The translations under genes and the position numbers were made by a program. 64,000 nucleotides of DNA, taken from positions 291,596 to 355,595 of the forward strand of contig NZ_RKLX01000001.1 in assembly GCF_004745505.1 (NCBI RefSeq), read 5' to 3'. The DNA is from Levilactobacillus suantsaiihabitans. GTDB lineage: Bacteria > Bacillota > Bacilli > Lactobacillales > Lactobacillaceae. How positions within the stretch are numbered: position 1 is the stretch's first letter; every line of letters begins with the position of its first letter. The notes below the pieces were generated by a model, which ran no database searches, was not told the DNA's origin, and worked only from the letters and a program-made list of their open reading frames with translations. Below, piece by piece: positions 16,948 to 26,153 of this stretch.

Positions 16948-17673
16948 ATGCGAGCTTTAAAGTTATTTCGCGGTATCGGGGCCACGGCGGCGGTTGCAAT
17001 CGCCGTACTCGGCTTCAGTGCTGTTATCGCTGACGCCTCAGGTCCTGGCACGGCAACCAGCAACCTGACCAACGTTTCCGGTGGTTACGTCGCTGACAGT
17101 ACTGGTAATGCCGAAGCGACGTCTAACGCCGAATTTACGGTCACGCCCGGGACGCTGAGCTTGAATCAGGTGCCTAACATCACGTTGGCCAACACCGACG
17201 TTAAGTCCATTGCCTCTGGTGACACCAATCTGGCCGTCACCAGCAATGCGCCAACCGCGGGCACGGCCTACGATGGCAACAACACCGGGACGTTAAACAT
17301 CACCGACTACCGGGGCAACAATGCCGGCTGGTCACTAACGGTCGGGTTGAGCCCCTTCACTTCGGGCACAGCGACCATCACGGACGCAACGTTAACCTTG
17401 GATCAAACCGCAGGCACGCTGGACAACAGTGCCACGGCGGTACCCAACAGCATTAAATTAACGCAATCACCCGTCACCAACGGCTGGATTAGCAGTCCAC
17501 AGTTGTTGTGGACCGCCGCTGCCAACACCGGTGAAGGCAACAACACCGCCACCACGGCATCCAGCAGCAATTTGGCCATCACCAAACAAGCCGACATTGT
17601 GGCCGGCACCTACGACGCCACGCTGTACTGGGCCCTGCAAAACGCCCCAGCCGCAACTACGCCAGCGACGTAA
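16948..17673 (+). CDS. WxL-domain cell-surface protein
   Basis: A 241-residue secreted protein with a signal peptide (MRALKLFRGIGATAAVAIAV) and a WxL domain over most of the mature chain. The two WxL motifs are GWSLTV (about residue 131) and TLYWAL near the C-terminus. WxL domains bind peptidoglycan non-covalently and hold the protein at the surface. It is the first gene of a cluster with a DUF916/DUF3324 partner and a second WxL protein. A strong AGGAGGAG site precedes the ATG. A terminator at 17718-17790 separates it from the next two genes. Confidence 0.88.
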   Translation: MRALKLFRGIGATAAVAIAVLGFSAVIADASGPGTATSNLTNVSGGYVADSTGNAEATSNAEFTVTPGTLSLNQVPNITLANTDVKSIASGDTNLAVTSNAPTAGTAYDGNNTGTLNITDYRGNNAGWSLTVGLSPFTSGTATITDATLTLDQTAGTLDNSATAVPNSIKLTQSPVTNGWISSPQLLWTAAANTGEGNNTATTASSSNLAITKQADIVAGTYDATLYWALQNAPAATTPAT

Positions 17674-17717
17674 TCGCCAGTTGCTTCACTGTTAATCGCT
17701 AAGTTCACCGTCAAATG

Positions 17718-17790
17718 AAAAGGTAGTTTCTCCCCGTCATCCGCGCGGTTGTCTGAACAGCGCGGTTCGGGAGCAGACTACCTTTTCCTT
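17718..17790 (+). terminator. Long intrinsic terminator after the first WxL gene
   Basis: AAAAGGTAGT..CTCCC pairs with GGGAG..ACTACCTTTT, with an inner stem CCGCGC/GCGCGG and a TTTTCCTT tail. Confidence 0.85.
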
Positions 17791-17865
17791 CGACCCAATC
17801 CCTAGCTGGCAAATCTATTTCGTCGTTAATCAGTTCAATTAGCCATCTGGTTAGTGACCGTTGAC

Positions 17866-17990
17866 ACGAAACGTGCGCGTTAGGATTAGGTGTTGGCCGC
17901 TTCACTGCGGGAACTGACCACCTACCGTTCGCCAAACAGGGGTTGGAACGCTGAGTGGTCGGTAAGGCGGCCAACATGCGCACACTTCAG
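17866..17990 (-). repeat. Mosaic repeat fragment, family A in reverse orientation
   Basis: Contains CGAAACGTGCGC (complement of the family A motif GCGCACGTTTCG) and, at about 17917-17950, CTACCGTTCGCCAAA and GGGTTGGAACGCTG, which match the reverse complement of 47330-47375. Non-coding. Confidence 0.65.
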
Positions 17991-18025
17991 AACAGTTTTG
18001 AAACGCAATCAAAGGTGGGATAATC

Positions 18026-19090
18026 ATGAGATTAAAACGGATTTGTGGTTGGCTAATCGCCGGCATCCTGTTCATCGGCTTGCTGGGCGGGGCGGCACCC
18101 GTGAACGCTGCGAAGGTCCCCGCCAACTTCGCAGCGACACCCCTGCTGCCGAAGAACCAGCTGTCTTCTAAGGCGGGGTACTTTGATTTGAAAGTCACGC
18201 CGGGGGCGACGCAGGTGCTGAAATTAGCGGTGACCAACCCCAGCAACTCAGCCCGCACACTGAAGGTCATCCCCGTCAACGCCACCACCGCCGACAGCGG
18301 CCACGCGGTCTACATCCCCACGAAGCGGCCGGCCGACGCCTCGGCGCAGACCACGTTTACCAAAATGACGTCCGGCCCCGTCACAGTGTCCTTGGCTCCG
18401 CGGCAAGGCAAGACGGTCACGTTTTACACGCGGATTCCCGCAAGCGGTTTCACCGGCGAAGTGCTGGGTGGCCTGTTCGTGACCGATCCGCACGCCACCT
18501 TGTCCAAGCAAGAAAATGGCGACAGTTCGGACTTTCAGCTGAACAACCGCTACGCCGAAGTCACGGCCGTGGCCCTGCAATGCCATCCGGGCCAAACCTT
18601 TAAGACGAACCTGAAGTTGGCGGCGGTGGGCGTCCATCAGCCCGACACCCAACCGACCGCCTTCGCGCGCATCCGCAACCTGACGCCCGCGCTCTTCGGC
18701 GACCTGCAGATCGACGCGCGCGTCATGCGGGCCAGCACCGGCCAACAGGTGGCCAGCCAAACGCTGCGCAACGGCTCCATGGCACCCAACAGTTGGTTTG
18801 ACGACAACATCAGCCTGGGCAACAATCGCCTGGCTGCCGGTAAATATCTCCTGAAGCTGCACGTCACCAGCGGCAAGCGCATCTGGAATTTCAGCGGTGC
18901 CTTCACTCTGACACGACAACAATCCGCGCAGCACAATTCGTTGACACATGCCGCCCATCAGCCTAACTACTGGTGGCTGTGGCTGTTAGCGTTGTTGCTC
19001 GCCCTACTGCTATGCTTTGGGGCGTACTGGTTGGGCAAACGCCGACGCGACGATGACGACGATGATGCCGATTCGGACCAAGACAATTAG
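18026..19090 (+). CDS. DUF916/DUF3324 WxL-interacting protein
   Basis: A 354-residue surface protein. Signal peptide (residues 1-28, ending VNAAK), then a DUF916 domain (about 30-155; YFDLKVTPGATQVLKLAVTN) and a DUF3324 domain (about 165-290; NRYAEVTAV then RIRNLTPALFGDLQIDARVM). A transmembrane helix (about 312-335) and an acidic tail (RRRDDDDDDADSD) follow. Family knowledge: such proteins are membrane-anchored partners of WxL proteins and can bind host ligands. It sits 18 nt before the second WxL gene, in one transcript. Confidence 0.88.
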   Translation: MRLKRICGWLIAGILFIGLLGGAAPVNAAKVPANFAATPLLPKNQLSSKAGYFDLKVTPGATQVLKLAVTNPSNSARTLKVIPVNATTADSGHAVYIPTKRPADASAQTTFTKMTSGPVTVSLAPRQGKTVTFYTRIPASGFTGEVLGGLFVTDPHATLSKQENGDSSDFQLNNRYAEVTAVALQCHPGQTFKTNLKLAAVGVHQPDTQPTAFARIRNLTPALFGDLQIDARVMRASTGQQVASQTLRNGSMAPNSWFDDNISLGNNRLAAGKYLLKLHVTSGKRIWNFSGAFTLTRQQSAQHNSLTHAAHQPNYWWLWLLALLLALLLCFGAYWLGKRRRDDDDDDADSDQDN

Positions 19091-19107
19091 GCAAGGAGGC
19101 CATAGAC

Positions 19108-20565
19108 ATGGCGATTACACAGTTTCTCAAACGCGCCGGTGTCAGCCTCTTCGTCCTGATTGCCGGCCTCAGCATTGGCGTCTCCGCCCACGCCGCGAGT
19201 GCACCCCAGACACCGACCTCGCCACCCACGTCAATCATGGGCATCAACCTCGCCGGTGGCTTCACTCAAGAGCCCATCGATTCAAACCACGTTTCCGGCG
19301 ATACCGTGACGCTAGCCGCTCAGGGAACCCGGAATATTTTGGAAGCCATTACCAACCCCTTTGGCAGTCGGAAATACGTTTGGTGGGAATCCACGGACGG
19401 TGGCGACACTTACAGCACCGTGGGGTCCAACAGCACGACCTATACGTTTACCGCGCCGCAGGTCTCCAGTCCCACCCAGCTATATTTTCAATGTGAATAT
19501 GATTTTACCGGTATCGGCCTATTTTACAGCGAATGGTCACGCATCGCGACCGTTACCATCACGCCCAGCCGGGTCCCGACCACGGACATTCAAGTCACCA
19601 GCGACAGTCCGGGGCTGTACAACGGCGAGTCGACCACGGTCCACGCCACACTGACGCCGAGCACCGCGACCGACCCCATCACCTGGACCAGCAGCAATCC
19701 ATCGCTGGCGAGCGTCGACGACTACGGCAACGTTACCGCCACGAATACGTCCAGCGACACCAGTGGCACGGCTAACGACCACGGCATCGTCACCATCACC
19801 GGGACCAGCAACGGCCATAGTGATTCGGTCAAGATTGCGATTGGGGCGCTGCAAAACGTCACGGTCAACGAAGGCAGTGATGCCACCTTCACCCTCAAGG
19901 ACCTGCCAGATGGCATGAGCGTTGCCAACTGGTATCGGGTGGAGGACGGCACCGCCACGGCCCTGAATTCGACCAGCACCAGCTATACCGTTGCGAAAAC
20001 CACGGTGGGCGGCGACAACGGCACGTCGTACTACGCGACGCTCAACTATACGGTCAACGGCAGTACCAAATCGGTCAACACCAACTCAGCGCTGCTGACC
20101 GTCAACAAGAGTGGGCTCCTCGCTTTAACGGCGGTACCCAACTTCAATTTTGACAGCGTCGACGTGGACGCCCTGTGTGCGGACAGCACGACGCTGGAAA
20201 ACCACGACTACGGTACTGCTGGCAGCGCTTATGACGGCAACGATAACGGTGAATTGTCCGTCATGGACAGTCGCACGACCGGTGGCGACTGGACGCTAAC
20301 CGCTAGCCTGGCGCCCTTCACGCTAGACGACGGCAGTGACGGCAATTTGGGCACCACCATTTTGGATCTGTACGACCCGACGTCGCGGCTGGATGAAAAC
20401 GTGCCGGACACGTCAACGGCCACGAAAATCTACACGTCCAGTGACTACGACGGCCAGGACTTCGACGTCACCGATAGCGAGCTGAACCTGCCGCCGGCGC
20501 CACAAATCGTGGCCGGCGATTACCAGAGCGTCATGACCTGGACTTTGTCGGTGGCCCCTAGCTGA
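19108..20565 (+). CDS. WxL-domain surface protein with an Ig-like (Big2) domain
   Basis: A 485-residue secreted protein: a signal peptide (ending AHAAS), an Ig-like region with W/Y-rich strands, then a Big2-type domain (about 150-250; TWTSSNPSLASVDDYGNVTA). A C-terminal WxL domain follows, with DWTLTASLAPF and a final MTWTLSVAP. Non-covalent wall attachment with an extended presenting stalk is likely. An AAGGAGG site is present. It ends the WxL cluster before a terminator. Confidence 0.87.
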   Translation: MAITQFLKRAGVSLFVLIAGLSIGVSAHAASAPQTPTSPPTSIMGINLAGGFTQEPIDSNHVSGDTVTLAAQGTRNILEAITNPFGSRKYVWWESTDGGDTYSTVGSNSTTYTFTAPQVSSPTQLYFQCEYDFTGIGLFYSEWSRIATVTITPSRVPTTDIQVTSDSPGLYNGESTTVHATLTPSTATDPITWTSSNPSLASVDDYGNVTATNTSSDTSGTANDHGIVTITGTSNGHSDSVKIAIGALQNVTVNEGSDATFTLKDLPDGMSVANWYRVEDGTATALNSTSTSYTVAKTTVGGDNGTSYYATLNYTVNGSTKSVNTNSALLTVNKSGLLALTAVPNFNFDSVDVDALCADSTTLENHDYGTAGSAYDGNDNGELSVMDSRTTGGDWTLTASLAPFTLDDGSDGNLGTTILDLYDPTSRLDENVPDTSTATKIYTSSDYDGQDFDVTDSELNLPPAPQIVAGDYQSVMTWTLSVAPS

Positions 20566-20591
20566 TTGCTGGCTAAACTCACTGAACACCA

Positions 20592-20655
20592 CAAAAAACA
20601 TTCCCCAGAATCGCCGACAACCGCCGACTCACTGAGGAATGTTTTCTTGTTTTTT
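20592..20655. terminator. Bidirectional terminator after the WxL cluster
   Basis: AAAAAACATTCC pairs with GGAATGTTTTCTT, with T-rich flanks on both strands, between the convergent WxL and GGDEF genes. Confidence 0.8.
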
Positions 20656-20712
20656 TCACGTAATTGTTTAATAGCACTCAAAAACCATTTGACCGGAGGC
20701 GGCCAGCCCAGC

Positions 20713-21843
20713 CTACCCCGCCGTGATCTGCATCCGGCCGTTGCGTTTCGACTGGTACAGATTGTGGTCGACGCGGTTGTAGAAGTCCAACGGCGACTGG
20801 TCCTTGTCGATGATTTCGGACACACCCACGGAGATGGAAACGTGGATCACGGTCTTAGCCGTGTGAATGTTCATGTGATTGACCGCTTGAAAAGCTTGGT
20901 TGACGATGCGCTGCGTAGCTTCCAGGTCGTAGCCAGGGAACAACACGTTGAATTCCTCGCCCCCCGTGCGGTACAGCCGCAAGCGCGGATCGTTTTCTGC
21001 CAGGACCGTCTGGACCGTGGTGGCCACCTGCTGTAGCACCTCGTCACCCACGGCATGGCCATAGGTGTCGTTGAAGTGCTTGAAATGGTCGATGTCAAAC
21101 ATCATCATCGCCATCGGCCGGTTAGAAGTCTGGCTTTCCTTGAACAGGTAGCTGACGGATTCCGTGTAGGCAGCAAAGTTGCGCGTCTGGGTCAACGCGT
21201 CGTGACTGGCAAATTTCGCCAGCCGCAATTTCAGCTCCGTGTCGTGCATCAACATGGAGACGTACACGTATAGCAACGCTTCGAAAATCACCAGGTAGAG
21301 CCATTCTTGCCAGAAGGTCATCCAGGAGAAGTCGAATTTCAACTTCATCCACAGCCATAACAATCCCCCGAACGGAATACCAACGGCCATATACATCAAC
21401 GCGGCGTACCGCTTGCTATAAAATCTATTGCGCACCTGATTTAACACGATGAAGAACGTCATCAACGTCAGCGCGTGCCCCCACGATTGCCAGTAGACCA
21501 GCGACCCGTTGAAGACCATGTAGACCAGTAGAATCGGAAACAGCGAGTAGACCGGCATGTGAATTTTTAAGAAATACGCACAGAAAATGACCGCAATCAG
21601 TTGGAAATTCATGAACTGCCAGGAAATGTGCGTGCCCACGACCAACGTCTGAATGCTAAAGGCAAAGACGACCATGTACAAAATACCATACCAAGTGTTG
21701 ATGGTTTCCTCCGCAATCCTCAGGCGATGCGTCCGTGCCCATGACGCAATCCAATTGTACGAAACCCAATAGAGTGTGAAGACCCCGAGGACAAAGAACA
21801 CGCTGGTAACAAACGGCGGTACCTGCCAATGAGACCAAGTCAT
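20713..21843 (-). CDS. Membrane-bound GGDEF protein (predicted diguanylate cyclase)
   Basis: A 376-residue protein: six or more membrane segments in residues 1-190, then a GGDEF domain with FDIDHFKHFNDTYGHAVGDEV (metal and GTP binding) and an intact catalytic GGEEF at RTGGEEFNV. It should make cyclic di-GMP from GTP. The product-inhibition RxxD motif five residues before GGEEF is absent. No EAL or PilZ gene lies in the window. Two palindromes upstream (21922-21978) may control it. Confidence 0.85.
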   Translation of the reverse strand: MTWSHWQVPPFVTSVFFVLGVFTLYWVSYNWIASWARTHRLRIAEETINTWYGILYMVVFAFSIQTLVVGTHISWQFMNFQLIAVIFCAYFLKIHMPVYSLFPILLVYMVFNGSLVYWQSWGHALTLMTFFIVLNQVRNRFYSKRYAALMYMAVGIPFGGLLWLWMKLKFDFSWMTFWQEWLYLVIFEALLYVYVSMLMHDTELKLRLAKFASHDALTQTRNFAAYTESVSYLFKESQTSNRPMAMMMFDIDHFKHFNDTYGHAVGDEVLQQVATTVQTVLAENDPRLRLYRTGGEEFNVLFPGYDLEATQRIVNQAFQAVNHMNIHTAKTVIHVSISVGVSEIIDKDQSPLDFYNRVDHNLYQSKRNGRMQITAG

Positions 21844-21921
21844 AAATTAACCCTCTTCTTTTAAAGTTTACGGGAATAGCCAGGCACCGGATACCGGCCC
21901 TGGTTCAAGTCAACGATAGCG

Positions 21922-21978
21922 TTCGGTCGCAATTGACCGAAACGGTTTACCTTGCCGCAAAAAATGTATTTGCGACAA
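21922..21978. promoter_or_regulatory. Two tandem palindromes upstream of the GGDEF gene
   Basis: TTCGGTC-N7-GACCGAA (21922-21942) and TTGCCGCAAA-N7-TTTGCGACAA (21952-21978, one mismatch), about 80-135 nt before the start codon. Operator candidates only. The rest of the gap from 21844 to 22422 shows no gene or clear element. Confidence 0.35.
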
Positions 21979-22422
21979 TCAATTTGACCCCAATTCATTA
22001 CATGTGTCTCATCATAGACCGCCTAACCCTTAAAAACCATATCCAGATGTGGCAAAGTGCTGAATTGTGTGAACAATTCTGTTTACGTTTATAAGTTGAT
22101 GGTTAACTAATAATCCATTGGTTGGATTGGTTGCGGGTAAACTCGATGGAGGCTGAACACCCGTCACACCTTAGTTTGTTAGCTACTTAATGATCAACAA
22201 TTTTGCCAGGCCAGACCGTCTTTTCTCCATCTCGATAACCATCCCCCTCCCACAGATGTCGCTATCCTGAGAGTCACAGCTTATTGGCAGAAAGTTGTCG
22301 GCTATCCATGGACGGCTGTCTTAATTTCGTTTAAGCTCAGCGGTAATCGCACACAGTCTGCACGGCTTATTACTTCGCGCGTGATTGTCATCACCGACAT
22401 CAACCACCGGCTTCATTTAGAC

Positions 22423-22452
22423 GAAAAAAGACTGGCCACAGCCAGTCTCTCG
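22423..22452 (-). terminator. Intrinsic terminator after the GNAT gene
   Basis: On the minus strand AGACTGGC-TGTG-GCCAGTCT is followed by TTTTT. Confidence 0.85.
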
Positions 22453-22489
22453 CGACGCCCCCGAACTCAAGCGGATTCGGAAGTGTCAA

Positions 22490-23158
22490 TCAGTCTACCA
22501 ATAAATGATGCGCGGTGTCCGTCGCCAAATCATGCACGTGCCCCGTGTACAGATACCCGGACAGTCGGCGCTGTTGATGCGCTGTTTGCCAGTCGATCTG
22601 TTCATGGGTGCTTTCGCGAAAACCATGCTGGCGGTAAAACCGGTCCGTACCCGCCACCGCGGTGAACAAGTAAACCTTGTCCACGGGTGCCGCATCCCAG
22701 TACGTGGCCACCGTGTGCATGAGCTCGCGGCCGATCCCCAGATTTTGATATTCCGGGTCGACCATCAACAGCACGATTTCCCCCAAGAACTCACGCCGTT
22801 GCAGGTTTGCCAGCAAGCGTTCATCAATCTCGCTACGCTCATTGAGTTGCTTCAACAGTTGCCAGCCCCCTGGCCGCACGGCTAAAGCCGCCTTGGCCAC
22901 CAACAACTGCCATACATCATAGGAACGTTCCTTCTTTTGGTACTTGGTATCCGCCAAGATGGCCCCCACCACCTGGTGATCCCAAACCGCGACCCGCACG
23001 TAATTCTGCTGGGTCATGCAGCGGCGAAAGTAAACCTGGGCAGCCAGATTGTTGCGCTGGTCATCTGTCCGGTCAAATCGCCACAGGCGGCCGACAATAT
23101 TTGCCAATGCCGGCACATCTTCGTACCGCATGGCCCTGATGTCAAATTTGTTAATCAA
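22490..23158 (-). CDS. GNAT-family N-acetyltransferase
   Basis: A 222-residue acetyl-CoA-dependent acyltransferase. The acetyl-CoA loop is EYQNLGIGRELMH (R/Q-x-x-G-x-G/A pattern), preceded by the core strand EIVLLMVDP. A beta-strand with VYLFTAVAGTDRFYRQHGF gives motif B, including the typical FYRQHGF. The substrate is unknown. The start is chosen as TTG at 23158 because a perfect AAGGAGG lies 8 nt upstream; an ATG 22 codons earlier would place that site inside the gene. Confidence 0.8.
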   Translation of the reverse strand: MINKFDIRAMRYEDVPALANIVGRLWRFDRTDDQRNNLAAQVYFRRCMTQQNYVRVAVWDHQVVGAILADTKYQKKERSYDVWQLLVAKAALAVRPGGWQLLKQLNERSEIDERLLANLQRREFLGEIVLLMVDPEYQNLGIGRELMHTVATYWDAAPVDKVYLFTAVAGTDRFYRQHGFRESTHEQIDWQTAHQQRRLSGYLYTGHVHDLATDTAHHLLVD

Positions 23159-23439
23159 TGAGGCTGCCTCCTTATCTGCGGACGGGTTCCCCAACCCGTC
23201 ACTGCCAATTTGCCCTTCTAACATTGCTTACTTTCATTTTACTCCGATAACCTGAAAACTTCTATTCTGCTTACTCCCCGACCCCTCAGTTAATCAAGTT
23301 GTTTCCTGATCAACTGTCCTTATTTTACCGAGTGACGCCGATGGCTGCTAGCTAAATTAAAAGAAGTTTGTCTGAGAAATTCTCAGAGTTTACCATAAAC
23401 TGTTTCATTTTACAGCGGAATTGTGTAAACCAGTTGCCA

Positions 23440-23605
23440 GCGACTGCCAGGGGGGCCGCCTGCTATGGGGGACAGACCGGTGTTACTGATTTCCGTCACC
23501 CAGGCTGACGCAGGCTTCTGGTTTCCGCAATTTGAATGGACAAGACACCACCTCTCCGGCAATCAACGCGTTAAGTCTACTTTCAGCCTTCAGAAAACAG
23601 CTAAA
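23440..23605 (+). repeat. Mosaic intergenic repeat, family B copy 2 (partial)
   Basis: The right part (about 23495-23605) matches copies at 16480-16600 and, inverted, 46745-46830: the shared frame is CACCC.GGCTG.CGCAGG, CTGGTTTC, CGGCAATCAACGCGTT and CTTTCA.CCTTCAG. Non-coding gap of 468 bp; nothing else is recognised in it. Confidence 0.7.
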
Positions 23606-23692
23606 AATAGACCCGTCACGGCGTTTTAAGCCGAACAGGTCCGTTTAGTTGTGTCCAATCGTTTTGAGCCGTTAACCGCTATTCAGGCCCCT

Positions 23693-23947
23693 TTAACGTG
23701 GCGCTGTCGTCGTTGGCAGCTTGCGGGGCCAGGTGACCTCGAAGATGCTGCCTTGTGGCTGGTCGTCGCGGGTCAGGACCTCGCCCGGGTGTTGCATGAA
23801 CGTGACAAGCAGGTCGAATTCGCGTTGCGTCAAGGCGGCTTCCCCACTGGCACACGGAATCACGGTGTAGTCTTCAAACCCCAACTCGGCGCTCAACAGC
23901 GTGCGCAGGCCTTCCTCGTCTTCGACTAACAAAATCGTTACTTTCAA
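23693..23947 (-). pseudogene. Collapsed two-component system remnant
   Basis: An 84-codon frame that reads as three joined pieces. Residues 1-38 are the start of an OmpR-type receiver domain (MKVTILLVEDEEGLRTLLSA, with the acidic Glu-Asp-Glu cluster). Residues 39-62 come from the winged-helix domain (LTQREFDLLVTFMQHPGEVL). Residues 64-75 (PQGSIFEVTWPRK) look like the end of a histidine kinase ATPase domain. The phospho-acceptor Asp, most of the DNA-binding domain and nearly the whole kinase are missing. Two internal deletions would explain it. The TTG start with a GGGGAG site is retained. Confidence 0.65.
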
Positions 23948-24151
23948 AATGCCACTCCCCTAAACTTAGTGGCCTTAGTTTAGCACGGTTGGCCGACCTA
24001 GCCGCAGCGGGAAAAAATTCTTAACGAAAGGTTGGCAATTTGACCGGCGACCACCCACCAAAGAAAAGGTCACTCCCCAACCATCTGCCAGAAAAATTAT
24101 TGATACCACCGGCTGTCGGAATAGGCTATAATTAAGGAACAATAGCTACTT

Positions 24152-24174
24152 TTAACGACGTATAATGTCGTTAA
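24152..24174. promoter_or_regulatory. Palindromic operator candidate of the ugp operon
   Basis: A perfect 8-bp inverted repeat TTAACGAC-N7-GTCGTTAA whose spacer is GTATAAT, so it would cover a -10 box. It lies 35 nt before the first start codon. Another TATAAT lies at 24126-24131. Confidence 0.55.
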
Positions 24175-24208
24175 GCGTGCGTTTTTAAGTAAAGGAGGAA
24201 CTGGCTTC

Positions 24209-25252
24209 ATGCAGGTCACGCTTCACGAGATTACATTGGCATATGACCGTCAGCCCGCACTGCTCGACCACTTCAGCTGTACGTTGCCCGATGGCAAGTT
24301 GGTGGCGCTCTTGGGCCCCAGCGGTAGTGGGAAATCGACGATCTTAAACTTACTGGCGGGGCTACTCACCCCGCAAGCCGGGCAGATTTTCTTTGACCAA
24401 ACCGACGTCACCACCTATGACAGTCGCCAACGCAACATCGGCATGGTCTTTCAAGACTATGCGCTGTATCCGCATCTAACCGTTCGCGATAACATTGCCT
24501 TTCCTTTAAAAATGGCCCGCTTCAAAAAGGCTGCGCGCTATCAACGCGTCGCCGAGCTGGCTGACCTGGTCCAATTGACCGACCAACTGGGAAAATTTCC
24601 CCAAGAGCTTTCCGGCGGCCAGCAGCAACGCGTCGCCATTGCCCGGGCGCTGGCAAAACACCCGGCACTCCTCTTACTGGATGAACCCTTATCTAGTCTC
24701 GACACCGCCCTGCGCGAAGAGCTCCGCACGGTCATCCACCACATTCAACGACAGACCGGTGTGACGACCTTGCTCGTGACTCATGACCAAGAAGACGCGC
24801 TACAAATTGCCGATGAAATCATGGTGTTGGCCCACGGGCGTTTGCAACAAATTGGCACGGGACAAGCCCTCTACCAATCGCCACACAATCTGACCGTGGC
24901 CCAGTTCATCGGCCGACCACAGATCAATCTCTGTGCGGTTACCAACTTGCCAGCAACGCTGCGCACACTATTGCCAGCCGCACAATTGGCCCAAGCCACG
25001 ACCCTGGGTATCCGGAGCGAAGCCGTGCACGTGGCGACGACCCCGTCACCGCTGACCGCAGCGCTCACCGCGCAAGTCCGGCTGGGCCGCGATACGCAAT
25101 CTCATTTACATACCAGCTACGGCGACTTCATCAGTACTGCCATCGCGCCAACCACAGCAACCGCTGTGCCGCTCACGATCGACCGGCAAGGCTGCCTGCT
25201 GTTCGACGCCCAGGGCGCTTGTCTGTGGTCGGGAGGTGACGACCTTGCTTAA
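24209..25252 (+). CDS. ugpC: ABC transporter ATP-binding protein, UgpC/MsmK type
   Basis: A 347-residue ATPase of the CUT1/UgpC class. Walker A is GPSGSGKST (about residue 38), the Q-loop lies in VFQDYALYPH, the ABC signature is LSGGQQQRVAIARAL, Walker B is LLLLDEPLS, and the H-loop is LLVTHDQ. The C-terminal 110 residues form a TOBE/OB regulatory domain, shorter than in MsmK. It should energise the import of sn-glycerol-3-phosphate, its diesters or a sugar together with the next three genes. An AAAGGAGGAA site precedes the ATG. Confidence 0.9.
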   Translation: MQVTLHEITLAYDRQPALLDHFSCTLPDGKLVALLGPSGSGKSTILNLLAGLLTPQAGQIFFDQTDVTTYDSRQRNIGMVFQDYALYPHLTVRDNIAFPLKMARFKKAARYQRVAELADLVQLTDQLGKFPQELSGGQQQRVAIARALAKHPALLLLDEPLSSLDTALREELRTVIHHIQRQTGVTTLLVTHDQEDALQIADEIMVLAHGRLQQIGTGQALYQSPHNLTVAQFIGRPQINLCAVTNLPATLRTLLPAAQLAQATTLGIRSEAVHVATTPSPLTAALTAQVRLGRDTQSHLHTSYGDFISTAIAPTTATAVPLTIDRQGCLLFDAQGACLWSGGDDLA

Positions 25253-26153
25253 CACCAAACCGACTTTAAAATCCACCCGCAAGGCCCTGCTGTATCTGGC
25301 ACCGCTACTCATCATCACACTGGTGTTTACCGTGTGGCCGCTAATTCACGCCCTCCTCATGAGTAGCTACGTGCGCTACAACTATTTCACCAATCACGTT
25401 GGCGCAATCGGCTGGGCCAACTTCGCTTACCTCTGGCACGACCCCCTCTTTCATCTGGCGCTGCGTAACACCCTCTGCCTGGTCTTCGTGGCAATGCCCG
25501 TGACCGTGGCTTTGGCCTTGGTGATTGCGCTGGGACTCAACCGTATCCCCCGACTGGCCCGCTTCTTTCAGACCATCTATTTCCTTCCCTTCGTTACCGC
25601 CACGATTGCCACGGGACTGGTTTGGAACTGGATCTTTCGCCTGGACGGCGGCCTGTTAAATGCCAGCCTGCAGCACTTGGGCATTTCCCCCATCGACTGG
25701 CTCAACGACCCGCACGTCGCTTTACTGGCCCTCATTGTGGTCTGCGTCTGGCAGGGGCTCGGCTTCAACGTCGTCTTGTTTCTCGCCGGACTCAACCGGA
25801 TCGATGCTAAATACATGCGCGTGGCGCAACTCGATGGCGCCAACGCTTGGCAGCGGTTCACCAACGTGACCTGGCCACTCCTGTTGCCGATGACGGTCCT
25901 GATCGTCATCAACACGGCCGTCACCAACTTTAAAGTCTTCGACCAGGCCTTCGCGCTATTTCACGGTGCCGCGGGTCCCGGCAATTCCGCCTTAACGCTG
26001 ATGTTTTATCTGTATCAAAAATTTTATGTCGATAACCAATTCACGGTGGCGGCGGCTAGCGGTGTGGTCCTGTTCTGCTTGGTCGGCTTACTGACCTTGC
26101 TGACTTACGGCTACTTTCGCTGGCAACGTCGCCGGTTAGGGGGGCGGTCCTAA
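25245..26153 (+). CDS. ugpA: ABC sugar/glycerol-3-phosphate permease, UgpA type
   Basis: A 302-residue inner-membrane permease with six segments. The EAA-like loop is MRVAQLDGANAWQRFTNVTW. The start is placed at TTG 25245, 8 nt after GGGAGG; a GTG at 25236 would lie inside that site. It overlaps the ugpC stop and is coupled to ugpE through a TAATG overlap, so it belongs to a single operon. Confidence 0.9.
   Translation: MLNTKPTLKSTRKALLYLAPLLIITLVFTVWPLIHALLMSSYVRYNYFTNHVGAIGWANFAYLWHDPLFHLALRNTLCLVFVAMPVTVALALVIALGLNRIPRLARFFQTIYFLPFVTATIATGLVWNWIFRLDGGLLNASLQHLGISPIDWLNDPHVALLALIVVCVWQGLGFNVVLFLAGLNRIDAKYMRVAQLDGANAWQRFTNVTWPLLLPMTVLIVINTAVTNFKVFDQAFALFHGAAGPGNSALTLMFYLYQKFYVDNQFTVAAASGVVLFCLVGLLTLLTYGYFRWQRRRLGGRS

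Noticed and set aside
18248..18958. Minus-strand open frame opposite the DUF916 gene
   Set aside because: Antisense shadow caused by high GC; the plus-strand gene has signal peptide, domains and operon context.
22085..22140. Possible fifth copy of repeat family A
   Set aside because: Only the ATAATCC/GGATT pair is similar; the flanking stems do not match, so chance cannot be excluded.
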